A stretch of DNA of 64,000 nt from positions 17,608,001 through 17,672,000 of the forward strand of contig JBHGNT010000008.1 of the NCBI GenBank assembly GCA_043228905.1, given 5' to 3'. This document shows positions 45,053 through 54,596 of this stretch, one piece after another. The notes beneath the pieces were generated by a model. That model was not told where the DNA came from. It did no database searches and worked only from the letters and a program-made list of their open reading frames with translations. The stretch's first letter is position 1, and each line of letters starts with the position of its first letter. This DNA comes from Azolla caroliniana. Its lineage: Eukaryota > Polypodiophyta. The position numbers and the translations under genes were made by a program.

Positions 45053-45070
45053 TGGTGAACCCGACGTGAA
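45053..45070 (+). promoter_or_regulatory. Putative primer binding site of element C
   Basis: TGGTGAACCCGACGTGAA starts three bases after the LTR. It starts with the required TGG but is not the common plant tRNA-Met site; I could not assign the tRNA. In element B the site is altered (TCGTGAACCCGACATGA) and overlaps the start codon. Confidence 0.6.
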
Positions 45071-46690
45071 AGAGGCGGCAGAAGAGCAGAGGATGAAAGG
45101 GTCGGATCTTGCGGAGGCCATGGCTTCGGCCGTGGATCGGATACTGAGCGCACGCGAGGGCTCTGGCGCCCTCGACAGAGCCATTGAGGCGGTCGTCGGT
45201 ACGATCGGCCGGTTCAGCGGAAAGGATGCCACGAAGTATTTGGCGTCCTACGGGGCAGAAATGCTGATGCGGGACATTCCGGAAGAGAGGCGTCTTGCCG
45301 GGTTCCCTCGAGTGGCGATGCCGAGCATCCATGCGGAGGTGCTCGAGGTGCGGGCGGAGAGCCGTACCTGGGAGGAGTTCGAAGGTCGACTCCTAGAAAA
45401 ATACGGGCTGGACGACACGCTCCGGCTTTCGAAACGGGACTTCATGGAGTGGGTGGAGTCCCCCGGCAAGGGAAGAAATGCGTCGGCACTCTCCGGGAGT
45501 TCGAAGAACGCTTTGCGTGCCTTTCAGCGCTTGACCGAACCGTTCTGGATACGAGCCGTGTCCTACTGTTCGTCAAGTCGGTGGACGAGCGGGACCGGGA
45601 TCAAGTCGGCTCCTTGCTGGAAACCGAAGACGGGCTGACGACCGATTGGGCTGCGGTTAAGAGAGTTTGTGGCCGTTTCGACAAACGGCGAGAATGGGCT
45701 GACAACGGGGCGGCTGGTGTGGGCTCTATCACGGCAAGGAGGCTTGAACCGGCACCGCAAGAGCAAAGGGCAGAAGCCCGGGAGTGGCTCGAAACCGGTT
45801 CGGCTTCGACCGGCATGGTCAATGGCTCATCCGGAGGAGCAGCGCTGGAGGAGTTGACGCGGGCGATAAAGGATCTCCAGATCGCCGAGGCTCAAAGGGA
45901 AGGCGGCGAACCGGCTCGTGACCGACGGCCGACAGCAGGGAACAGGTGCATGTGGTGCGACGAGGTCGGCCACATCCGGAAGGACTGCGGCGATTTCGCA
46001 GAAGCGTTGAGGAACCGGGTGGTGTACCTGTGGGAAGGCCGGGTGCACGCCGGCGACACCAGAAGGGCCCTAAACCGAAACGACGGGCGAGGAGGTATGA
46101 AGAGACTGGTGGAAGAGGCAGCGGCCGGACACGTGGAGGCCATCCACTACTCGGCGTTGGCCGGTATTCGGGTCGGGGGCAGCGAGGCCCGAAAGGAGAG
46201 AAAAGACGGATTCTGGTCGGCAATGCTGGAAGGCCTCGCCGGCGCACGACTGAGGAAAGATGAAACGGACCGCGCTGAGAGATGGGTCCGGGAAATAACC
46301 GGGTGGAGCGACCCGGTCGAGGAGAAGACGGGCTTCGTAGAAGCCGCCTGCCGGAACTACGAGGCTCTGGTAAAAGACAAACGAGTGGGGAAAGCCGGAG
46401 CGGCCGGGCCCTCACAACGGTACGAGACCCGATTCGGGCAACGACGGAACGATGCCGGTGGGTCCAGCTCGCAAGATAACCCCAGGAAGGGCGGATACCG
46501 ACTGGGGACGGAAATAGAAAGGACTACGGACCTACGAAAGGTCCTAGAAGAATGGATCCTCGACAACAAAGTGGAGCTGTCATTGCGAGAGGTGCTAGGG
46601 ATCACCAAGAAGGAGTTCCACGACTCCATTGTGGACCTGGTGAAACAGAAGAGGCTGTCGACGAAGACGGAACCGGAAAGACCGGTGTAG
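45066..46690 (+). pseudogene. Gag of element C (frameshifted)
   Basis: Matches the first 560 codons or so of the element B Gag-protease. The first part, in the frame containing ATG 45092, reads KGSDLAEAMASAVDR, FSGKDATKYL and LEKYGLDDTLRLSK. A single-base deletion at about 45491 moves the rest into the next frame, which continues FEERFACLSALDRTVLDTS to the zinc knuckle CMWCDEVGHIRKDC (CX2CX4HX4C, about 45946-45987). It ends at TAG 46688-46690, where element B has GAA. The initiation codon of B is GTG here (45066-45068). Gag would assemble the particle and bind the RNA; this copy cannot make it full length. Confidence 0.85.
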
Positions 46691-47218
46691 GTGCGGACGA
46701 CGCACATCGACGACATGGCGCTGGAAGATGAGTGGGCGGAGAGCCACTATTCAAGGCCGCACTGGGCCCGAGCGACCACGGAGACCCCGGTAAAGATCGG
46801 AGATGTTCAGGAACCGGTGGTGGCATTGGTGGACCACGGTTCGGAAATAAACTTGATGTCCATGGACTTCTATAAGAAGGGAAAGTGGCTGATCAACACC
46901 AAGCACGGGTGGAAGATACGGGCGGCGACGCGCGCCACCGAGGAACTGCACGGGGCCTGCCCGAACGTGCGAGTCAAGATTGGTGACGTCGAGATTGACC
47001 AGCACTTCTTCGTACAGGAGACGTCCTCGCACCCGGTCATATTAGGGGAACCATACATCACGGCGGCGCGAATGGAGACCAAGGTGCTAGACAACGGTTC
47101 GGCCTACGCAAGGGTCAAAAGCCAGGACGGGCGCCATTCGGTCCAATTTGTGACGGTGCGACCGAACCACGAGCGAAACCGCGAATCCCTCGATGGCGAG
47201 AACTGGGAGGATTTTTAG
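46691..47218 (+). pseudogene. Aspartic protease region of element C
   Basis: In the same frame as the second part of Gag. It begins IDDMALEDEWAESHYSRPHW and carries VALVDHGSEINLMS (about 46820-46861), the flap-side VKIGDVEIDQHFFVQ and VILGEPYI. The active-site triplet is DHG in place of the usual DTG or DSG, in both copies B and C. The frame closes at TAG 47216-47218 inside GATTTTTAG, exactly where it closes in element B. Confidence 0.85.
47210..47218 (+). promoter_or_regulatory. Candidate -1 frameshift site, element C
   Basis: GATTTTTAG: the protease frame reads GAT TTT TAG; slipping back one base gives TTT TTA and continues into the RT frame without another stop. The arrangement is identical in element B. 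Confidence 0.5.
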
Positions 47219-48933
47219 AGAGGGCTGCCAAGGCGTGGGGCCGAGACAGTCCGGACACTCGGGAAAGACCCCACAGCTGTACGATAGAACCGAAACCGAA
47301 GAGACCCTGTACGATAGGTAGGAAGTTTTGCTTCTCCAACAACGGAGGGTGTATGATAGTCGGCATCGTTGGCCGAGAAAAGACAAGGGCGGAAGTACGA
47401 CTTCGAGCGTGCGGAGTTCTCGGCTCGGACGAGGAAATCAGCGGAGCCGTGGAGGCGGTCTCCTTCGACGACACCTTGGGAATGCTGAGGGAGGTAACCG
47501 GAGAAGACCTTAACGAAGACCGGACGATACCGGTATGTTCCGAAGAGATGTACGAAGTCATCGCGAACTTCAGTCGGGGGCTCGGGTCGGAGTACAAGAC
47601 TGTGGACCGGAAGGTAAGGCCAGTCGTGGCACCCTTACCGGAGGGCAGCGAGTCCCAAATCAGAGGGGTTGCGTCGGACCCCAGTTTACGAGATCCGGCC
47701 TGCATAGGACACACCTTCACCGACGGGACACTCCGGGAGCTCAAGATTGGTGGGGGCGGGTTCCTACTGCCGGCGGAGGAAGACCGGTTTTGGAGAATGC
47801 TCGGAAGGCACGGGAAAGCCTTCGCATTCTCACCGGAAGAGATCGGGTGCGTAGACCCGACGATCGTGGAGCCGATGGTGATATTCACGGTACCGCATGT
47901 GCCGTGGAATCTCAAGCCGATTCCAGTACCGAGAGCTCACATCCCGAAGTTGATGGAGCTATTGAGGCAGAAAGTCGATATGGGCATTCTCGAACCATCA
48001 AGTGCCCCATACTCGAACCGATGGTTTACCGTACCAAAGAAAAACGGAACATTGCGCTTCATTCAAGACCTGCAGCCGGTCAATAGAGTGACCATTCGGA
48101 ACGCAGGAATCGGACCGACCATAGACGAGTTCGCGGAGGCCTTCGCCGGAAGGTCGATTTACTCGGTCGGTGATCTGTACTCGGGGTACGACCAGTTCCA
48201 GCTAGCCGTGGAGAGCAGAGACATTACGACGATGCGAACCCCCCTCGGCCTAGTGCGAATGTGTACCCTGCCACAAGGAGGGACCAACTCGGTGGCCCAC
48301 ATGGTGAATGCAATGAACAAGGTACTGAGGGATTGCATCCCGGACATCACCATGCCATTTCTAGACGACATTCCGATCAAGGGGTGCCCGGTAGAAGAGA
48401 AGGACGCAACACTCGGACCGGACGGATGCCTGCGATTCGTGGCAACACACATCGACGACTGTGAGAAGGTGCTACAAAGGCTAGAGGATGCGAGGCTCAC
48501 CTTCTCCAGGGAGAAATCGGCCTTCGGGCAATCAGAAATCTTGGTGGTCGGACACCTATGTGGACCATATGGCCGGAAGCCGTCTCCGGCAAAGGTAGAA
48601 GCCATCTCCGCGATGAAGACCGACTGTAGCTCGGTTACGGAAGTTCGGAGGTTCCTGGGGGCATGCGCATTCTACCACATATGGATCCCGCATTACGCCC
48701 ACGTTGCGGAGCCGCTATACGGGTTGCGGAAAAAGGAGCGAAAATTCGAGTGGCGAGACGAGCACACGGAGTCGGTCTGGAAGCTAAAGGAAGCTCTTGC
48801 GGCAGCACCGGCGCTCCGGAAGGCTGTCTACGAGAAAGGCACCCCGGTATACATAACGGGGGATACGAGCCCGACCGGGGTCGGATGGGTCGTCAACCAA
48901 GAAGACGAGGACGGCACCCGGTTCCCGATCTGA
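47219..48933 (+). pseudogene. Reverse transcriptase of element C
   Basis: In the -1 frame relative to protease. After a Lys/Cys-rich linker and a region starting GIVGREKTRAE, the RT domain has NLKPIPVPRAHIP, FTVPKKNGTLRFIQDLQPVN, YSVGDLYSGYDQFQLA, LPQGGTNSVAHMV and the catalytic FLDDIPIKG (an F-x-D-D version). It then has VVGHLCGPYGRKPSPAKV and RFLGACAFYHIWIPHYA, and enters the RNase H/tether region (VYITGDTSPTGVGWV). It stops at TGA 48931-48933, where element B has CGG. Confidence 0.88.
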
Positions 48934-50688
48934 TTCGGCGCAAAGGTCCTCAGTGAGCGACAGTGAGGGTATGCCCAGGTTAAACGCGAACTCTAGGGTA
49001 TCGTTTCGGCAGTAAAGGCCGACAAGGACTACCTAATCGGGACGGAAGTGATTATCGAGACGGATTGCCTGCCAATTCTCGGCATGGTTTCCGAATGCGC
49101 GACACCGGACTTGGCGATGCTCAGGTGGATAGCGTACATCAAGTCCCTGGACCCGGAAATACGACACATTTCCGGAAAGGACAACGCCATGGCCGACATG
49201 CTTTCGAGGGCGAGGTTTGATGACAAGGGCGGCATGGTTTCGGAGGACGAAGAAGTCGGCGTGGACTTCTTCGAGACGACATACGTGACGACTGATGGGA
49301 TGAGCACTCTGGCACTTAACGACTTCGACGAGAGCAAGTACGACGGCAAGTGGCTCCAGATCGGTGGATTTTTGAGGACAATGACGCCGGATGCGTCATG
49401 GACGAAGGACGAGGCCAACCGGATCCGGAAGAAAGCTTACCGATTCTTTCTCCGGGACGGATACTTATGGAAGCACCCGAAGAAGAGGAACGGCGTCCCG
49501 CTCCGGGTGGTGACGATGAAGGAAGAACAGGAGGAGCTGCTGACGGCCTACCACGACAACCCTTGGACTGGACACCGTGGAACGTGCGCCACGTTCGAGA
49601 AGATAAAGGGGAAGTACTGGTGGCCGGGACTGTACCGGGACGTGCATCGGTTCGTGACAACTTGCGAGAGCTGCCAGATGCACTCCATAGTCCGGCATCG
49701 GGACGAGCTTCACCCTACGTACCCTCCGACCATCCACTTCAAATGGATGGTAGATCTGGTGACGATGCCGATGGGCGTAGGACAGATGCGGTATCTGGTC
49801 CTGGCTCGGGAAGATCTGACGAACCAGGTGGAAGGCCGAGCCCTTCAGAACAAAACGACCGCGGTTGTATGTCGGTTCCTGATCGAGCACGTGATATGCC
49901 GGTATGGGTGCATCGGGAAGATCGTGGCTGATCGCGGGGAGTTGGACGCCGAAGAAGCCGAGGAGCTGTTCGACCGGTTAGGAGTCAAGCTCTCGCTTAC
50001 CACTGCGTAAAATCCGGAGGCGAATGGAAAGGTGGAGCGCGGACACGGACCGATCGTCAAGGCGTTAGTTCGGGCATGCGGAGGTCAAGTCGGGAACTGG
50101 CCGCGGCTACTGCCTTACGCGTTGTGGGCGGACTGAACTACGCACAGTTCGGTAACCGGATTCATGCCGGCAGAGCTCATGTTTGGGTAGAAGCCGATCA
50201 TGCCGATGGAACGTACAATCTTCTCATGGGCAACTGTGGACTGGAGAGACGAGATGAGCCGGGAGGAACTGTTGGCGGCGCGCATACGGCAGCTCGAGCG
50301 AAGACCGGAGGACGTGGAGCACGCTGCGGAAAAGCTTCGGGTGGCAAGGACGAGGAACAAAGCCCAGTTCGACCGGACGCACCGGCTCCGACCGAAGAAG
50401 ATCGAGGAAGGCTACTGGGTGCTAGTCTACGACAACGGCCTCGACAACTAGCACCGAGCGACACGGAAGTTCGCAAGAAGGTGGTTCGGGCCTTACGTGG
50501 TACAAAGCGCCAACGACAACGGGACGTACCATCTGGCGGAACTCGACGGCACGAGAATGGCGATACCGGTAGCTGGGAAGCGGATCAAAGCGTTCAAGAA
50601 GCATCACGACGACGAGCCGGATCCGGATAACCTGGACCGGGACGACGAACGATCCGAAACCGATGAAGAACCGACGGGCGGGGAATAA
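48934..50688 (+). pseudogene. RNase H and integrase of element C
   Basis: Same frame as RT but with stops at 48964, 48994, 50008, 50134, 50188 and 50449. RNase H: YLIGTEVIIETDCLPILG and HISGKDNAMADMLSR. Integrase zinc region: YHDNPWTGHRGTCATF with CESCQMHS. Core: HFKWMVDLVTMP, KIVADRGELDAEEAEELF and NPEANGKVERGHG give D, D and E. A GPY motif RWFGPYVV and LAELDGTRMA follow, with no chromodomain. Natural end TAA 50686-50688, followed by the polypurine tract GGTTAGGTGGGGGCGGA (50745-50761). Confidence 0.85.
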
Positions 50689-50761
50689 AGGCTGGACCGG
50701 TTTTCTCCGTCCCAACTCAATTTGGCGCATGCCGGTGGATGCGCGGTTAGGTGGGGGCGGA

Positions 50762-51401
50762 TGTCGTGAAGAAAACCGTCCACAAGCGGAATCGGTGCGC
50801 CGGAGCATAGGAACCGGCTCTTCATGCACGTACGCCTTGTGTTGTACATAGGAGAGAATTAGGGACATGGAAGATCCTAGGTAGGTAGATTCGGTAGGTA
50901 GGAAGTTAATAGGAAACGGCTCCCTTCTGGCCTATAAAAGGAGGGAGACGAGGAGGAGGAAGGGATCGCGAAGTAAGAGACAACAAAGTGCTGTCGGATT
51001 GCGGGCCGAAGGCTTCTCTCTCTTCCAAACTCCAATGCTTCTTTCTGTGCAGGTTTTGGGAGGCTTGCGCTGCTCTGAGGAAAGCCCGAGTGCTTCCGGC
51101 AGCACCTCCAACCTACTCCTTTCTTCCTGTGCGTTTACGAACAGGCATCGGCATCTGTTCGCCGGCCTGTTCGGTTGTAACCGACTTCGTGTTCTTGTTG
51201 TTTGTCTTTGTTAATACATACATACATTCGTGTCTCTCTGTGTCGCTGTCCCACTCGCGTCTTTGTGTCGAAGGGCTGTGTCCCTGTGGATCTACGCTCG
51301 CACCCAGTGGGTCTCTTCCCTTCTCCTTTCTCTCTTGCTCTTCGGTACAAGACCCCCGAGGTCCCGCCTCATTCCACGCATCCGTGAGGAGTACCTCGAC
51401 A
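50762..51401 (+). repeat. 3' LTR of element C
   Basis: 640 bp, about 97 percent identical to the 5' LTR by eye, with one fewer CATA unit. Confidence 0.93.
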
Positions 51402-51519
51402 ACGTGTGAACTCGAAGAACTAGATTGTGATAGCTAATTGTTTGTCAAGTGTAAATGTGGTCAAGGATTAAAAGATATTCTTATGACAAAATGGTACTTG
51501 AGTAGATATCTATGAGTAG
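51402..51519. other. Short spacer between elements C and A
   Basis: 118 bp without features, possibly the continuation of the copia-like LTR that element C interrupted. Confidence 0.4.
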
Positions 51520-52036
51520 TGTTACCCGTTCCTTTGGGTGAACACCTTTGATAGAGCTGCGGCTATCGGTATTCAAGGGCGTGGTACGTGAAGGCTCGTA
51601 ACAGAGGCGTCGAGAGAGAGACAGGGCTCAGAGAGAAAACACTAGCGAGGTCTTGATAGGCGTGGGCGGCTTGGAACTCATAGGTATGGATCAAAACACA
51701 GACTCATGGAGCAAAATGGGCACAAATAAGATATATTACTATGACAGAAAAGATTACAGAACACGGCCTATGGCCGGTGATCTTACAAGTTTATCTAGTT
51801 ACGATGGACTAAGCTAGTGCTTCCGCCTATATTTTTCTTCTCTCCCTCTCTGAGGTACTGGTCCTCGTTTAAATAACTTTTCCCCTAATACACAGCCGAG
51901 CCGTCGGTGGCCCGTAATACTCGGACTCGGCGTTTGCTAATTCCCTCATTTTACATTTCTGTCCTTTGGACAACACCTGGCACGCCCGTGGGACAGGACC
52001 TTGTCCGTCGGACCCACGACCTACAAAATACTAACA
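51520..52036 (-). repeat. 3' LTR of element A
   Basis: Bounded by the inverted termini TGTTA and TAACA and placed 37 bp after the stop of ORF3. The partner LTR is outside the window, so the limits rest on the termini alone. Confidence 0.6.
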
Positions 52037-52073
52037 CTATTACAAAAATTGCCTTTTAGGCGTGATCCTCGTT

Positions 52074-53927
52074 TCATTCCTCCTTTAAGATGTCGAGGAT
52101 GTTTTCAAGGTCCGGGGTGGTGGCAGGGTGGTCTGGTTGGACTATCGGTGCAGGGGGTTGAGTTTGGTTCGGGGGTGTCATATCTTCTCGGGCGTCCGCC
52201 TCAGGTGCGACCGATTCTTCTGGTGGGGGTGTGGGTTCGAGATCGCTGACCCCTACTTCGACTGGATCTGGTAACGTGTGGGCGTCCATGGGATGTCTGT
52301 TGGCCGGGGCAAGTTCCTCATGTGCCGTGTCCGTGATCTCCTTGCTGGAAGGTTCTTCCTTCTGCTCTATGGCCGTTGGAGGGCTGGTGGGGATGGCTGC
52401 GAGTCGTTCTCGTTCGAAGGCTTCTGCTTCCAGGCGAAACAACATTTGACCGTCATTGAAGTTCTCCATTATTTGCTCGATTGCCGCGGTGTGAGATTTT
52501 GCCAAGGACTGGTAATCCTCAGTTAAATCTGCACAGAGGTTTTGTATGCTGGCTTCGTCCATTTTGTAGAAGCCGCGGCCCTCCTTCCGTCGGTTCTCGG
52601 CGTCGGCGCGTAAAATATGCAATTCGGCAGCTTGGGCTACCCATTCGTCTCCTGCGCGACTTAATGTTTCCTCGACCTTTTTGGTAAGGTGTTGGCGCTG
52701 TTTCTCGATCAGTATTCTGATGCGTGTCTCATCCATGCCGGGCTATGCTCGGATGGCTACTAATTCCTGTTTTAAGTTGTCGACCTCGGCCTAAATCTTC
52801 TGTGCTCTTAGCTCATAGATGGCTTGAGTGTTCTTTGCATCCGCGGTTACGAGCTGGAGAGCCTGCTCGTAACGATTGGTGAGCTCTTCGGTGGCTTGCT
52901 CCCGTTCTTTTTGACACGTGGCCCGGATTTGTTCCCGTTCGACGATTCTCTCTTCTTGTAGGGCGAAGTAGGAATCCGATAATTCGTCTTTTTGCTCCGA
53001 AAGTAGCTTGCATTTGATGAAAAACTCGTCAACCATTTCTTTAAGGGTCGTACGCTGACTTTGCAGCTCGGCATTCTCCGCGATCATCCTCTCCTCCCGT
53101 TGGCGATTTCTTTCCTCCTGCCGATGGTTCCAGTCTTTCGCATTGTCAAGCGCGGCCTGTAGGTCTAGAACCTCCTTCTCTTTCTTCACCACTGTGGCTG
53201 CGTATTCCTCCAGCTTGCTTTTGAGTTCGGCTTCTTTGCCCGCGGCTTGCGCTTGTACCCGGCCCAGTGCTTCGTTCTACTCGTGTATCCTTTGGTCGAC
53301 CTGGGCTCTAATCTCGGCCATCTGCTTGGAAGCTTCTTCTTTTAGGCGAGCCATCGCCTCTGGATACCGTTGTTCGTGTCTCTCGGTTTGCCGTTGTTCT
53401 TCTTTAAGCTCCGCGTGGTAATCTCGGAGCGGGGGTTCTGTCTGGGTTGCCACCTCCTTGGGTGCACGAGGGGGTGGTATCTCGGTCGTTTCCATGGGCG
53501 TGGCCGCCTCGGTTGTTGTGCAGACATCGACCATTTGTAACGAGTCCGTTTGTGTACTGGCCTGCACCGTCAGGATTGAGTCGGTGATGGTGCTTTCATC
53601 CATCATTGTTATGCGTGGAGGCGCTGGGAGGGCCTCGGTGGTCGTGATCGGAAGGCTCAAGAGTTGTTGTTCCGGCCGGTTTTGCTCCCAGGCTGCCAGC
53701 TTCTGGTTCGCAGCGTGCCATAATTCTGTAGCCATCTTAGCCTGTTTTTGAGCTATTTTTATCTTTGGGTGCCCGCGTAGTGCGATCCAGGTCCCGATAT
53801 GCCTCGATAAGGGCCGTGTTCAACTCGGGGACCTCCATGAGGAAAGCGGCCTGTTTTGCCTACTTCTTTCTCCCGATTTTTTGTAAAGCCCTGTCCTCCT
53901 GAGGCTCAATTTCACCTATTAGCGCGT
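52074..53927 (-). pseudogene. ORF3 of element A, coiled-coil and proline-rich C-terminal part
   Basis: Reverse-strand frame from about 53735 to 52074 with three internal stops (near 53277, 52791 and 52743) and a frame change near 53760. The order from the N-terminal side is LIGEIEPQEDRALQKIG, a Thr-rich segment, a long heptad-rich coiled coil (ELKEEQRQTERHEQRY, MIAENAELQSQRTTLKEM, EEQLTNRYEQ-like), a second coiled coil (EKQRQHLTKKVEETLSRAG), and an acidic Pro-rich tail ending LENILDILKEE. No membrane span or signal peptide is seen, which argues against a retroviral-type envelope. The element B insertion lies at its upstream edge. Confidence 0.7.
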
Positions 53928-54579
53928 TGTCGTGAAGAAAACCGTCCCTTGGCACAATCGGTGAATAGCGCACATGAACCGGCCCTTCACGTGTGCGCGC
54001 TCTTAATGTATATAATAGAGAATTAGGTACAGAGAGATATCCTGGGTAGTTAGATTCGGTAGGTAGGAAGTAAATGAGGGAGATGGCTCCCTTCTTAACG
54101 CTATAAAGGAGAGGGAGACGCAAGGAGAAGGGATCGCACATTGAGGAGGACGAAGTGCTGTCGGACCGGAACCGAACGCTTCTCCTCTGTTTGTTCTCTG
54201 TTGCTCTTCTCTGCAGGTTTCGGGAGGCTCGCACTGCTTCGAGGAACGCCTGTGTGCTTCCGGCAGCACCTCCATCCTATCCCCTTTTCGTGCACAGACG
54301 AACAGGCATCGACATCTGTTCGTCGGCCTGTTCGGTTGTAACCGCTCGCGTGCTTTGTTGTGTACTTGTTATTCGTTAATATACAAACACTTGCGTATCC
54401 CTGTCTCTGTGTCTATTTCGCGTCTTCTGTGTTGACGGGCCGCGCCCCCCTGTGTTTCTCTGCTCATACGTGACCGGGCGTCTCTCTCTTTCTCTTTCCC
54501 CCTTCTATCACTTGCTCCTCGGTTCAAGACCCCGGTGGTCCCGCCTCGTTTCTCCACGCACACGCGTAGTAACACGACA
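53928..54579 (+). repeat. 5' LTR of element B
   Basis: 652 bp, TGTCGTGAAG...ACACGACA. TATA box CTATAAAGG at 54101-54109. Confidence 0.93.
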
Positions 54580-54596
54580 TATTTCGTGAACCCGAC

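Larger units (their letters stand above)
44406..51401 (+). mobile_element. Ty3/gypsy element C (same family as B), full-length but decayed
   Basis: LTRs 44406-45049 and 50762-51401 begin TGTCGTGAAG and end CTCGACA. By eye they differ at about 17 positions plus a 4-bp CATA unit. Order: LTR, primer site, gag with zinc knuckle, protease, RT, RNase H, integrase, polypurine tract, LTR. Protease and RT are in different frames (-1). Lesions: GTG in place of the element B start ATG, a 1-nt deletion near 45491, and stops at 46688, 48931, 48964, 48994, 50008, 50134, 50188 and 50449. Flanking hexamers ATATGT and ACGTGT could be a target duplication that lost a CG to TA. No chromodomain follows integrase. 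Confidence 0.93.

Noticed and set aside
44572-45069. 165-codon forward frame in the 5' LTR of element C, and its twin at 50988
   Set aside because: Lies wholly in LTR sequence, starts upstream of the TATA-driven transcript region of interest, and is not conserved in the B LTR.
47115-47915. 266-codon reverse frame opposite protease/RT of element C (and similar reverse frames opposite B and E)
   Set aside because: GC-rich antisense shadow of a proven coding frame; lacks motifs.
52001-52249. Forward frames opposite ORF3 of element A
   Set aside because: Gly-rich antisense translations of Pro-rich coding sequence.
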